From Komagataeibacter sp. FNDCF1 (lineage in GTDB: Bacteria; Pseudomonadota; Alphaproteobacteria; Acetobacterales; Acetobacteraceae), in assembly GCF_021295335.1 (NCBI RefSeq), contig NZ_JAIWOT010000001.1, forward strand, positions 313,001 to 377,000: a DNA stretch of 64,000 nt. The letters are read 5' to 3'. Both the position numbers and the translations under genes were made by a program. Positions 9,540 to 17,956 of the stretch are shown one piece after another (position 1 is the first letter of the stretch; the number at the start of each line of letters is the position of its first letter). The notes beneath the pieces were generated by a model, which was not told the DNA's origin, searched no databases, and saw only the letters and a list, made by a program, of their open reading frames with translations.

Positions 9540-9552
9540 CTTGTATGACAAG
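9540..9552. promoter_or_regulatory. Candidate FadR-subfamily GntR operator
   Basis: The 13-bp sequence CTTGTATGACAAG is a perfect palindrome around ATG and fits the known FadR-subfamily consensus TNGTNNNACNA. It lies in the spacer between hyuA and the divergent permease, and a FadR-type regulator is encoded at 14,209-14,985 in the same locus. It sits just downstream of the proposed leftward -10, a position suited to repression. Confidence 0.5.
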
Positions 9553-9581
9553 CCCTAAGGCACTTGTGCTATATGTGTCAA
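9553..9581 (-). promoter_or_regulatory. Possible promoter of the hyuA operon
   Basis: On the minus strand a perfect TTGACA (9576-9581) is followed after 17 bp by TTAGGG (9553-9558). The -10 is poor, so this is tentative. No convincing rightward promoter was found for the permease operon in the same spacer. Confidence 0.3.
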
Positions 9582-9657
9582 CATCGTAACGTTCCGGAAT
9601 GGATGGCTGATGGCTGGATGTCATTGCGTCCGTGCTCCCGTAGCGAAAGGTTTGTCC

Positions 9658-11292
9658 ATGCAGGTTTCACAATCCGGGCGTGTCGACCATTCTCCTGCCG
9701 GCTCTCCGGTCGGAACCGGCAGGCTGTCATTGCTGGACCTTACCCTGATTGGCTGCGGCGCGACATTCGGGTCGGGATGGCTGTTCGCGTCGTCACGGGT
9801 TGCGACCCTGGCGGGGCCGTGGGGGCTGCTCGCGTGGGGGATTGGCGGGCTTGTGGCGCTGCTTCTGGGCATCATCTACTGTGAACTGGGTGCCGCGTTG
9901 CCACAGCGGGGCGGGGTGGTCCGGTATCCCTACTGTTCCCATGGGCGGTTTCTGGGGTTCATGGTCAGTCTCGTGACCGTGGTGGCATTTTCAAGCATTG
10001 TCTCGATCGAGGTGGTCGCGGCCCGGCAGTATGTCTCCGTATGGTTTCCGGCGCTCAGCCAGGCGGGTGGCGCGCCCGGCCTTGCGGGCTGGGTGGTGCA
10101 GGCGCTGGTCATTGCATTCCTGTGTTACCTGAACCTGAAGGATGGAAAGACCTTTGCCTGGATCAACAATATTGTCACGATCCTGAAATTTTCCGTCCCG
10201 TTCCTGGTTGTCGGGACCCTGCTGCCGCGCCTGTCTGCCGCCCCTTTCATGGTGCCGGTCTCCGGTTCTCCTGTCACGGGAATGGTGACGGCCCTGTCCT
10301 CGGGCGGGATCATCTTTGCCTTTCTCGGCCTGACACCCATTGTCGCCGCGGCGGGGGAAGTGCGGCATCCGCAGCGCAACGTGCCCCGCGCGCTGTTTGC
10401 TTCGGTCGCCTTTACGACGGTCGTCTATGTCGTGCTGCAGGCAACCTTTATCGGCGCGCTGCCTCTCGCGGCCCTGCATGACGGGTGGGGGCCCATCGAG
10501 GACCGGTTTCCCCTGCCATTCCATGACATCATGGTTGTTGCCGGTATTGCGTGGGTGGCCGTGCTGGTCCTGTCGGATGCCTGTGTTTCCCCGCTGGGCA
10601 CGGGGAATGTCTATCTCAGTTCGACCTGCCGGGTTGCGGATGCGTGGCTGCATGAAGCGGGGCTGCTGCCGGGTAATGCCCGGCGCGCGGGACCTGTTTC
10701 CCTGCGGGCCATGGTCCTGTCCGTCGGGCTGTGCCTGTTCTGGACGCTGCCTTTTCCATCATGGAGCAGTCTGGTGGGTGTCGTCTCGACGGCAATCGTC
10801 ATGAGCTATGCCTTCGTGCCGGTCATCCTCGCGGCCCTGCGGCGGAGCTGTCCTGACCTTCCGCGCCCGTTCCGCGTGCGGTGGCTGGGTGTCATCGGGC
10901 CGCTTTCCTTTGTCATGTCGTCCTTTGTCGTGCTCTGGGCCGGGTGGCATACCGTTTTGTGGCTCCTGTCCGGGCAGATCGTGCTGGGCATGCTGTACCT
11001 GGCCTGCCGGGTCATCGCGTCCCCCCGGCGGGCGGGCGCGCTTGTGCTGCCCAATCTGTGGGTCCTGGCCTATTTCTGCGGAATGATCCTGTTTTCCTGC
11101 ATGGACCAGGACCTGGCGATGGAAACGCTCGCAGCGCCGGGGCGGCTGGTGATGTTCCTTGTCTTTCTGGTGGGTGTCTATTTCTGGGGCGCCCATAGCG
11201 GGCTGCGCGCGCCAACACTGTCCGCTGCATCGCGTGAGGGTGTGCTGTCCGCATCTTTCGTTTCCATGAACATATCTTCAGGGGTTCGTTAA
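9658..11292 (+). CDS. APC-superfamily amino acid permease
   Basis: Inner-membrane transporter of 544 residues from the ATG at 9658, which follows a GAAAGG ribosome site; an in-frame upstream start at 9610 is less likely. The first membrane segment has the APC signature (LIGCGATFGSGWLF), and about twelve to fourteen hydrophobic segments follow. Its stop codon abuts the ATG of the next SDR gene (11,293), so it leads a five-gene rightward operon ending with the GntR regulator. It probably imports the substrate processed by HyuAB and partners. It is longer than the permease at 1,045 and is not a duplicate of it. Confidence 0.85.
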   Translation: MQVSQSGRVDHSPAGSPVGTGRLSLLDLTLIGCGATFGSGWLFASSRVATLAGPWGLLAWGIGGLVALLLGIIYCELGAALPQRGGVVRYPYCSHGRFLGFMVSLVTVVAFSSIVSIEVVAARQYVSVWFPALSQAGGAPGLAGWVVQALVIAFLCYLNLKDGKTFAWINNIVTILKFSVPFLVVGTLLPRLSAAPFMVPVSGSPVTGMVTALSSGGIIFAFLGLTPIVAAAGEVRHPQRNVPRALFASVAFTTVVYVVLQATFIGALPLAALHDGWGPIEDRFPLPFHDIMVVAGIAWVAVLVLSDACVSPLGTGNVYLSSTCRVADAWLHEAGLLPGNARRAGPVSLRAMVLSVGLCLFWTLPFPSWSSLVGVVSTAIVMSYAFVPVILAALRRSCPDLPRPFRVRWLGVIGPLSFVMSSFVVLWAGWHTVLWLLSGQIVLGMLYLACRVIASPRRAGALVLPNLWVLAYFCGMILFSCMDQDLAMETLAAPGRLVMFLVFLVGVYFWGAHSGLRAPTLSAASREGVLSASFVSMNISSGVR

Positions 11293-12042
11293 ATGAAATC
11301 ACTCAATGCCGTTATTGTTGGCGGGGCCTCCGGGCTTGGGCTGGCGACAGCACGGCTCATGCTGCGTGAGGGCGTGCAGGCGCTCGGGCTGATCGACGCC
11401 AATGCGGAGCGTCTGGACGCCGCCGCCGCGTCACTGCGCGAACAGGGTGCGACGGTATGTACGGCGCAGGGGGATGTTTCCCGCGCGGTTACCGCCAGCG
11501 CCGCGTTTGATGCCATCGTATCGGAAATGGGCCGGGTGCACACCATGGTCAACTGCGCCGCGATCTATCCGCGCCGCCCGATCCTTGAAATATCGGACGA
11601 AGACTGGGATCTGGAAAACGCCATCAACATCAAGGGCACCTATCACATGATGGTGGCGGCGGTTAAGCACATGATGCAGTTTTCCACGGCGGGTACGGTC
11701 GCGGGCCGGATCGTGAATGTCGCATCGGTGGATGCGTTCAAGGCCCATCCGCAGAATACCCATTACGCCGCGACCAAGGCCGCGGTCGTCAGCCTGACGA
11801 AGTCGTTCGCGCATGAATTCGCCCCCGCCGGCATCCTGATCAATGGCGTGGCTCCCGCCGGTTTTGCGACCGACCGGGCCAGGGAGCTTGGGTTCCTGCC
11901 TGAACTTGCAAAAGCCAACCCGCTTGGCCGCGCCGCCGAGCCGGAGGAAATGGCGGAATGGATCATCATGATGGGCGGCCCCAGGAATACGTTCTCCACT
12001 GGCGAGACGGTCATTGTCAGCGGGGGTTACATCTATGCCTGA
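11293..12042 (+). CDS. SDR family NAD(P)-dependent oxidoreductase
   Basis: Classical short-chain dehydrogenase of 249 residues. The cofactor motif is [11 protein letters not shown] near residue 10, the NNAG equivalent is MVNCAAIY, the catalytic Ser is in [10 protein letters not shown] and the Tyr-Lys pair in [10 protein letters not shown]. The C-terminus ends with the usual SGGYIYA-type strand. It oxidises or reduces an alcohol/ketone pair with NAD(P). It directly follows the permease and overlaps the next SDR gene by 8 bp. Substrate unknown. Confidence 0.88.
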   Translation: MKSLNAVIVGGASGLGLATARLMLREGVQALGLIDANAERLDAAAASLREQGATVCTAQGDVSRAVTASAAFDAIVSEMGRVHTMVNCAAIYPRRPILEISDEDWDLENAINIKGTYHMMVAAVKHMMQFSTAGTVAGRIVNVASVDAFKAHPQNTHYAATKAAVVSLTKSFAHEFAPAGILINGVAPAGFATDRARELGFLPELAKANPLGRAAEPEEMAEWIIMMGGPRNTFSTGETVIVSGGYIYA

Positions 12043-12769
12043 CCTGACCGCGCTGGTAACCGGCGCCACAAGCGGGATTGGCCGCGCGATCACGACCGAA
12101 CTGTCCATGGCGGGCTACGCGGTCGTGGCGGTGGGACGCAATGCGGACCACCTGTCCGAACTGGCAGCGATGAGCGGTGTCACGGCCGTGCAGGCGGATG
12201 TGCGCGACATTGATGCCATTCAGGATACCCTGGACGGAAAAGAGGTTGATGTCGTTGTCAGCAACGCGGGCATCCTGACTACGTCGGGTGCGTTTGCCGG
12301 CACGGATCCGGACCAGATCGATGCCATGATCGACATCAATCTGAAGGCACCGCTGCGCCTGGCCCACCGGCTGCTGCCCGGCATGATCGCGCGCAGGCGG
12401 GGGCACCTGCTGTTCGTGGGGTCCATCGCGGGGCACGCGCCCTTTGGTGGTTCCGCGATCTATGGTGCGTCCAAGGCCGGGCTTGCCAGTTTCTGCGAGG
12501 CGCTGCGCTGCGACCTGCTGGGCACCAATGTGCGCGTGACCGAACTTGTGCCCGGACGTGTCGAGACAAGCCTGTACCGTGATACCCACGGCAGCAGGGC
12601 GCGGGACGTGCTGTATGATGGCTATCGCGCGGTACAGCCGGAAGACGTGGCCCGGCTGGTCCGCACGGTGATTGAACTGCCCGCGCATGTTGACGTGTCG
12701 CGGCTGGATATCCTGCCGACCGATCAGGCCGTGGGTGGTGGACAGATCGTACGTCCACCCAGCATATAG
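12035..12769 (+). CDS. SDR family oxidoreductase
   Basis: The ATG at 12035 overlaps the preceding SDR stop by 8 bp and gives 244 residues. Motifs in order are [11 protein letters not shown] (cofactor), SNAGILT, the active-site Ser in [11 protein letters not shown], and [12 protein letters not shown] with the catalytic Tyr and Lys. The C-terminal part ([21 protein letters not shown]) resembles broad-specificity serine or 3-hydroxy acid dehydrogenases of the YdfG type. Two SDRs in a row suggest consecutive redox steps or epimerisation of an alcohol carbon in the same pathway. Confidence 0.87.
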   Translation: MPDLTALVTGATSGIGRAITTELSMAGYAVVAVGRNADHLSELAAMSGVTAVQADVRDIDAIQDTLDGKEVDVVVSNAGILTTSGAFAGTDPDQIDAMIDINLKAPLRLAHRLLPGMIARRRGHLLFVGSIAGHAPFGGSAIYGASKAGLASFCEALRCDLLGTNVRVTELVPGRVETSLYRDTHGSRARDVLYDGYRAVQPEDVARLVRTVIELPAHVDVSRLDILPTDQAVGGGQIVRPPSI

Positions 12770-12800
12770 GCCCTTCTTTTTCAGCCTGTCGGGAAATGCG

Positions 12801-14201
12801 ATGTCGATGAGTGAGGTCACTGCGGGACGTGATGGTACGGGCGGCACGGCGGAGATGCGCGTCCGGTATGCGGTGCTCGTACCACTGTTGATGGCCGTAT
12901 TCCTGTCCGTTCTGGATTATGCGGTTGCGAATATCGCACTGCCCACCATTTCGGGCGTGCTGCACATCACCGCGGCGCAATCCGTATGGGTGGTCAACGC
13001 CTACCAGCTGGCCAACGCCATGCTGCTCCTGCCGCTTGCCGCGTGGGCGGACCGCATCGGCAGCGCACGGCTGTGCCAGATCGGTCTTGTCATCATCATG
13101 GCCGGTTCGGGCATGTGTGCCGTAGCATCTTCCTTCCCTGTCCTTGTGTTTGCGCGCGTGGTGCAGGGGATAGGGGGGGCGTGCGTCATGTCGGTCAGCG
13201 CGGCGCTGGTGCGGGTATGCTATCCCCACAGCCGGCTGGGGGAAGCACTTGCGCTGAATGCGCTGGTCACGGCACTCGGCTTCGCCTGCAGTCCTGCCGT
13301 TGCGGCGGGTATCCTGTCCATTGCGTCATGGCGCTGGCTTTTCCTGTTCAACATTCCCTATGGCCTGATCACGCTGGGGCTGACGGTTGTGTCCTTTCCG
13401 CGTGTGCCGGTCCGGCATACGGCGTTTGACGCCAGTGCAGCCATTCTCAACATGCTGGCTTTCGGGGGGATACTGGTTGCGGGCGACTGGCTGGCGCATG
13501 GCAGCGAACGGGCGCTGGGCTGGGGCATGCTGGTCGTGGGCCTGGTCAGTCTGGCGCTGCTGGCAAAAAGACAGCACGGGCAGGCGGCCCCGCTTTTTCC
13601 TGTTGACCTGTTCATGATCGGACCGCTGCGCGTGGCGGCCGCCGTATGCTTCATGGGCTATGTCGCGTCCAACTTCTTCATGATTTCCATCCCGTTTACC
13701 CTGACATCCCTTTTTCACAAGACGCAGGTGACGACCGGGCTCATGATCACGCTGTGGCCGCTGGGCATGATGGTGGCGGGCCCGCTGGTCGGCCGGCTGG
13801 CGGACCGTGTCCATCCGGGGCTGCTGGCGGCTGTCGGGCTGTTCGTGGTGGGAACGGGTTACATGCTTCTGCGTGTCTGTCCGGCCGATGCCTCCACCGC
13901 CAACATCATATGGCGTTTTGGTTTTGCGGGCATGGGGTTTGCGTTTTTTGTCGCGCCCAATAACAAGGCGATCATGCAGGCGGCCCCGCTGGAACGCTCG
14001 CGCGGGGCCAGCGCCATCATTTCTCTTGCCCGCATTCTGGGGCAGTCAACGGGGGCGACGCTGGTTGCGTTTGTCATGACGCGGGGTGGAAGCCATGCCA
14101 GCCTGCATTGCCTGGAACTGGGGGCGTTTACGGCATGGGGTGCCGCGGGGCTGAGCGCGTCACGTCTGCTGCGGCGCGCCGGGCCCGAAGGTAAAAGGTA
14201 G
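12801..14201 (+). CDS. MFS transporter, DHA2-type (14 TM) drug/metabolite exporter
   Basis: 466 residues from ATG 12801, with about fourteen hydrophobic segments and a motif-A-like loop (LAAWADRIGSARLC) after the second. The opening FLSVLDYAVANIALPTI is typical of the EmrB/QacA/SmvA group of proton-driven exporters. It lies between the SDR genes and the GntR regulator on the same strand, so it may expel a toxic intermediate or end product of the pathway rather than a drug. An upstream in-frame start (12,672) lies inside the SDR gene and is rejected. Confidence 0.85.
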   Translation: MSMSEVTAGRDGTGGTAEMRVRYAVLVPLLMAVFLSVLDYAVANIALPTISGVLHITAAQSVWVVNAYQLANAMLLLPLAAWADRIGSARLCQIGLVIIMAGSGMCAVASSFPVLVFARVVQGIGGACVMSVSAALVRVCYPHSRLGEALALNALVTALGFACSPAVAAGILSIASWRWLFLFNIPYGLITLGLTVVSFPRVPVRHTAFDASAAILNMLAFGGILVAGDWLAHGSERALGWGMLVVGLVSLALLAKRQHGQAAPLFPVDLFMIGPLRVAAAVCFMGYVASNFFMISIPFTLTSLFHKTQVTTGLMITLWPLGMMVAGPLVGRLADRVHPGLLAAVGLFVVGTGYMLLRVCPADASTANIIWRFGFAGMGFAFFVAPNNKAIMQAAPLERSRGASAIISLARILGQSTGATLVAFVMTRGGSHASLHCLELGAFTAWGAAGLSASRLLRRAGPEGKR

Positions 14202-14208
14202 TCCGAGC

Positions 14209-14985
14209 GTGAAGAACAGGGAAATTTTTTCCGTCGTGCATCCACAGCAGCCACGCGACAGGACGGATGATGGCTTGTCGCCGCCCGTGGCAAGCCTGTC
14301 CGAGACCATTGCCAGCCATCTGATGCAGTGCATTACGGATGGTGTCTATGGCGTGGGTGACAAGCTTCCGTCCAATGCCGAACTCTGTGAAGCATTCGGG
14401 GTCAGCCGCACGGTGGTGCGCGAGGCGATTGCTGCACTAAAGCTGGGCGGGCGCGTCGTTTCGCGGCAGGGGGCGGGCGTGTTTATCGCGCATGACGGGG
14501 AAGGGTCCGCCTTTTCACAGAAACCACCGGTGGAGGATATCCAGGCCTGTCTGGAAATCCTGGAACTGCGCATTGGTGTCGAAGTGCAGGCCGCAGCCCT
14601 TGCGGCGCAGCGCAATACGCCTGAAACGCTGTTTCATCTCCATCAGGCGCATGAACACTTCCTCAAGACGCGCCGCGCCAGTTCGCGTGCGGAGGCGGAT
14701 GCCGATTTCCAGTTCCATCTGGCAATTGCAAGGGGTGCTGGAAACCCGCGCTTCGTCCAGTTTCTTGAAAGCATGGTCGAGGATATCAACCGTGACCTTC
14801 ATCTCAAATACTGTGCGATATCCCACGACAGGAAGAAATATTTCACGAATACAGCAAGGGAGCATGAAAGCATCATAAATGCCATATCCGCGCAGAATGC
14901 GGACAGGGCGCGGCAGACAATGCTGGAACATCTTAATGACGGTCTGGCCCGGTACAGGATACTCCTGAAAAATCATGACCGTTAA
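14209..14985 (+). CDS. GntR-family transcriptional regulator, FadR subfamily
   Basis: 258 residues from a GTG start 7 bp after the MFS gene. The N-terminal winged helix has the GntR pattern (GDKLPSNAELCEAFGVSRTV, then REAIAALKLGG). The C-terminal domain is all-helical with FCD-domain metal-ligand candidates (FQFHLAIARGAGN and a later REHESIINAI His). FCD regulators usually repress neighbouring catabolic operons until a carboxylic acid binds. The palindrome at 9,540-9,552 fits its expected operator class. Confidence 0.88.
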   Translation: MKNREIFSVVHPQQPRDRTDDGLSPPVASLSETIASHLMQCITDGVYGVGDKLPSNAELCEAFGVSRTVVREAIAALKLGGRVVSRQGAGVFIAHDGEGSAFSQKPPVEDIQACLEILELRIGVEVQAAALAAQRNTPETLFHLHQAHEHFLKTRRASSRAEADADFQFHLAIARGAGNPRFVQFLESMVEDINRDLHLKYCAISHDRKKYFTNTAREHESIINAISAQNADRARQTMLEHLNDGLARYRILLKNHDR

Positions 14986-15015
14986 GCCCCGCGGTGCAGG
15001 GGTGGAAGCGGCCGC

Positions 15016-16797
15016 CTAAACCTGTGCCAGCCAGCGCGGCAGGGTCTTTGCCGCATGTGCGGTTCTTGCTGCCTGAACACAGGCGGCAAGACTGCCGAAG
15101 CGGACATGCCGCCCCACCAGCCCGGGGGCGTAATGGGCGTATTTTCCGGAATTGGTCATAAGTGTGTGCGCCTGCGGTGGCACCAGCGGTTCGCCAATCA
15201 TGCACCAGCAGGTATCGGTCACCATTGTTGCGCCAAACGCTTCTATGGTCTGGATATATCCTTTTTCGTGGGCTTGGGCATATACATCCCGCCCGGTCGT
15301 GACGATCATTGCCGTGCCATCGGCCCTGGTCCCGTCCCGGCACAGGGCGGCCAGCCTGCGTAGTTCGCCAAGCGAGGCATGGGGGTTGCCGATGGAGACA
15401 AGCTGGACGGCGGTCTGCGTTGCGCTGTCCAGTTCCATCCATGCGCGGCGCAGGTCGGTGATGCCTGCCGTGCACTGTCGCCGTGCGGCCCTGTGCCCCA
15501 GCGCGGCCTGAAGGGTCGGGGCTTCCGGTGTCACGCCCACGGCATGGAACATCGGTGCCGCCGAAGTGGTGGCAAAGGCGGCGCTGAAGGCCTTCAGCGC
15601 ATCATGGTCGGGTGACAGACAGGCCAGGCCCGTTATGGCGGGAATTTCCGTGCCACTCAGAAGTCCCACCAGATAACCCAGCACGGGAAAGAAGGAATCA
15701 TCAATATCCGCCGGCACGTCCACATCGATATGAACGCATGCATGGCGTCCCTCCGCCCGATGGCTGCCCACGAATGGCGCGCGCCCGGTCAGGGCCACGC
15801 AGATATCAAGATAATCCGGGTATTTGAGCGTCCGCGCGCCCAGCACGCTGTTGGCGAACACCACGGCATTCGATTCCGCCCAGACGATCTGTTCACCCGG
15901 ACCGGGCGCGCTGTCCAGCAGGTAGGGCGCGCAGGTAAAGCTGCCTTTCGCGCCCATCTGCTCATACGCCTCCGCCAGGGCCACTGCCGGTTCACCAAAG
16001 GACGGGGCGATGCCGAATGACCGCCAGCGCCGCTGGTCGACCGAAATGGCGTTGAGGGTTGTCGGCACCCGCACCCGCACCCGCGCACCCCACGCCACCA
16101 GCTGCCGTGCAAAACGCAGGCTGGCCGGCCCGGTATAGATGCAGCCATCTATATGCGCCTGCGAGATGTCGATAAGCCGTTCCGCTCCCTGCAATGTCGC
16201 CATTGCCAGCACGATTTTCATCGCGCCGGCCGCGGCCGGCCCAAACCTGCCATCCAGCATGTCACGATCATGCGCACTCAGGGCAGGCAGGGCAGACGGC
16301 GCATCCGTTGCGTGATGCATCTGGCCGGCGGGCAGGCGGCGCGTGGCGCCCGCAGGGCTGGTGACAAGCAGCGCGCCATCGGCAATGCAGGCGTCGGTCA
16401 TCTGCCCGAGTGCATGGAATTCCGCAGCCCCGACGCACAGTACGGGGATGGACCTGCCAAACATGAGGCTGGTCACCACAACCCCGAGCACCAGAATCTC
16501 GTCGGGTTCGGCCAGAACAAGCCCCGCCGGGGCCTTCCCGTTCAGCAGCAGTTCCAGCATGACGCTGCTGCCCGTGCAGGATCCGCGCCCGTTGGGAATG
16601 GCCAGGATCGCATCGGTCACGCACGCACCGCTCAGCGGATGGTGGCGGTCGATCACTTCCCCCGTGGCCGGATTGATGCCACCCCAGAAACTCAGCCCCG
16701 TATCGGCATGCAGGAGCGGCCCCCGGGCCGATCCCTCCACAAGGACGCGACAGGTAGCCTGCGGTGCTGCTGTTGTCCTGTCCCGCGATGCTGCCAT
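15016..16797 (-). CDS. Aconitase X, single-chain type (cis-3-hydroxy-L-proline dehydratase-like)
   Basis: 593 residues in which an N-terminal swivel domain (about 15-150; GEVIDRHHPLSGACV, PNGRGSCTGSSVMLELL) is fused to a large catalytic domain (DUF521) running to the C-terminus. The split form is two genes in archaea and some bacteria; the fused form is the bacterial type I, whose characterised members dehydrate cis-3-hydroxy-L-proline to pyrroline-2-carboxylate. Iron-sulfur or metal ligand Cys are spread through the large domain. It converges on the GntR gene and is divergent from the DUF1989 gene. A hydroxyproline-like substrate would fit the amino acid permeases and the FAD imino-acid-type oxidase nearby. 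Confidence 0.82.
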   Translation of the reverse strand: MAASRDRTTAAPQATCRVLVEGSARGPLLHADTGLSFWGGINPATGEVIDRHHPLSGACVTDAILAIPNGRGSCTGSSVMLELLLNGKAPAGLVLAEPDEILVLGVVVTSLMFGRSIPVLCVGAAEFHALGQMTDACIADGALLVTSPAGATRRLPAGQMHHATDAPSALPALSAHDRDMLDGRFGPAAAGAMKIVLAMATLQGAERLIDISQAHIDGCIYTGPASLRFARQLVAWGARVRVRVPTTLNAISVDQRRWRSFGIAPSFGEPAVALAEAYEQMGAKGSFTCAPYLLDSAPGPGEQIVWAESNAVVFANSVLGARTLKYPDYLDICVALTGRAPFVGSHRAEGRHACVHIDVDVPADIDDSFFPVLGYLVGLLSGTEIPAITGLACLSPDHDALKAFSAAFATTSAAPMFHAVGVTPEAPTLQAALGHRAARRQCTAGITDLRRAWMELDSATQTAVQLVSIGNPHASLGELRRLAALCRDGTRADGTAMIVTTGRDVYAQAHEKGYIQTIEAFGATMVTDTCWCMIGEPLVPPQAHTLMTNSGKYAHYAPGLVGRHVRFGSLAACVQAARTAHAAKTLPRWLAQV

Positions 16798-16891
16798 TGG
16801 GTATCCTGCCTGATCAGATATCTGTCCATCCGGAAGGTGCCGTCATGGCAGGGCCGTCTCCCTTTTCATGTCACAGCCGTACCGTTCCATC

Positions 16892-16925
16892 TTGACATCG
16901 TATACCATTAAACAAATGATTGTTT
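16892..16925 (+). promoter_or_regulatory. Candidate promoter with overlapping inverted repeat upstream of the DUF1989 gene
   Basis: TTGACA at 16892-16897 is followed after 17 bp by AATGAT (16915-16920, four of six matches to TATAAT). The -10 is covered by the inverted repeat AAACAA (16910-16915) / TTGTTT (16920-16925), a possible regulator site. It lies in the 235-bp spacer between divergent acnX and the DUF1989 gene. Confidence 0.4.
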
Positions 16926-17032
16926 CCAGCCTGACCGGCAGACATGCAGGCGCCGGTCATGGCCCCCGTTTTTTCCGAACCGTGGTGGCGCATGCCCGTG
17001 GCGGCCGGTGCCCGGCAGCCTGAAGTGGAGAC

Positions 17033-17896
17033 ATGATGAAACCTGAAGCCATAACGCCAGCACCCGATGACGCGGCACAACGCAGGCAGGTCAGGCCGGT
17101 CGTCTGTTACCCGACCGAAAGCCTTCCACGACCGGACATCCGGGCCTACCAGGCCGTGCGCGATGGCATGCAACTGGTCGAGCGGCTGACCATTCCCCCG
17201 CGGGAGGCAGCGTGCTGGAGCGTGCCAGCCGGTCATTTCTTCCGCATCGTATGCAGCGAAGGCCCGCAGGTGGCGGACCTGAACCTGTTCAACCTGCACA
17301 ATACGGAAGAACGGTTCTATTCCGGCAAGACGCGGGCACTCAATGGTACGCATCTGGGGGTAGGGGACCAGATGTTCTCATGCTTTCCCTACATGCGGCC
17401 CATGGCCACCATTACGTACGATACGCTGGACTGGTACGGCTTTGATGAATTCGGCGGTGCGGTGCATGATGTGATCGGTACCCGCTGTGATCCGTACACC
17501 CATTATCTTCTCAGCCATGGCGGGCAGTACCATCACTGCTGTCATTCCAACCTGACCCGTGCCTTTGCCGCCCATACGGGCCAGTCGCCCGAAGAGGCGG
17601 GCAAGCTGGTCCATGATGTCCTGAATGTTTTCATGTGCACCGGCTTTACCCGGGATACGGGGGAATATTTCATGAAGGCCAGCCCGGTGCGCCGGGGAGA
17701 CTATCTGGAACTGTTCGCGGAAATCGACCTGCTGGGCTGCATGTCCGTCTGCCCCGGTGGTGACTGCTCGTCGGAACATTCGTCGGACACGGCAACCTGC
17801 TATCCGCTGGTTGTGGAAGTCTACCGGCCCGCGCACCTGCCACCGGGCTGGGTGTCCCCGCCCGTCAATGGCTATGACGGCACGCATGGCGTGTAA
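17033..17896 (+). CDS. DUF1989 (urea carboxylase-associated) family protein
   Basis: 287 residues matching the DUF1989/UAAP family: an N-terminal ITIPPREAACWSV-type strand, QVADLNLFNLHN, and Cys-rich sites at HHCCHSNL and MSVCPGGDCS that could bind metal. Two family members, CgdA and CgdB, form carboxyguanidine deiminase in guanidine degradation, so hydrolysis of a C-N bond is the best guess. No urea/guanidine carboxylase is seen here, so this copy probably acts on another compound. ATG 17033 is followed by a second ATG at 17036. The next gene is on the same strand, 60 bp downstream. Confidence 0.8.
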   Translation: MMKPEAITPAPDDAAQRRQVRPVVCYPTESLPRPDIRAYQAVRDGMQLVERLTIPPREAACWSVPAGHFFRIVCSEGPQVADLNLFNLHNTEERFYSGKTRALNGTHLGVGDQMFSCFPYMRPMATITYDTLDWYGFDEFGGAVHDVIGTRCDPYTHYLLSHGGQYHHCCHSNLTRAFAAHTGQSPEEAGKLVHDVLNVFMCTGFTRDTGEYFMKASPVRRGDYLELFAEIDLLGCMSVCPGGDCSSEHSSDTATCYPLVVEVYRPAHLPPGWVSPPVNGYDGTHGV

Positions 17897-17956
17897 CAAC
17901 CCGCCCCAGGCGCGGATATGGGGGCCAGCCCGGCTGTTCCCCCGGCAAGGAATGCG

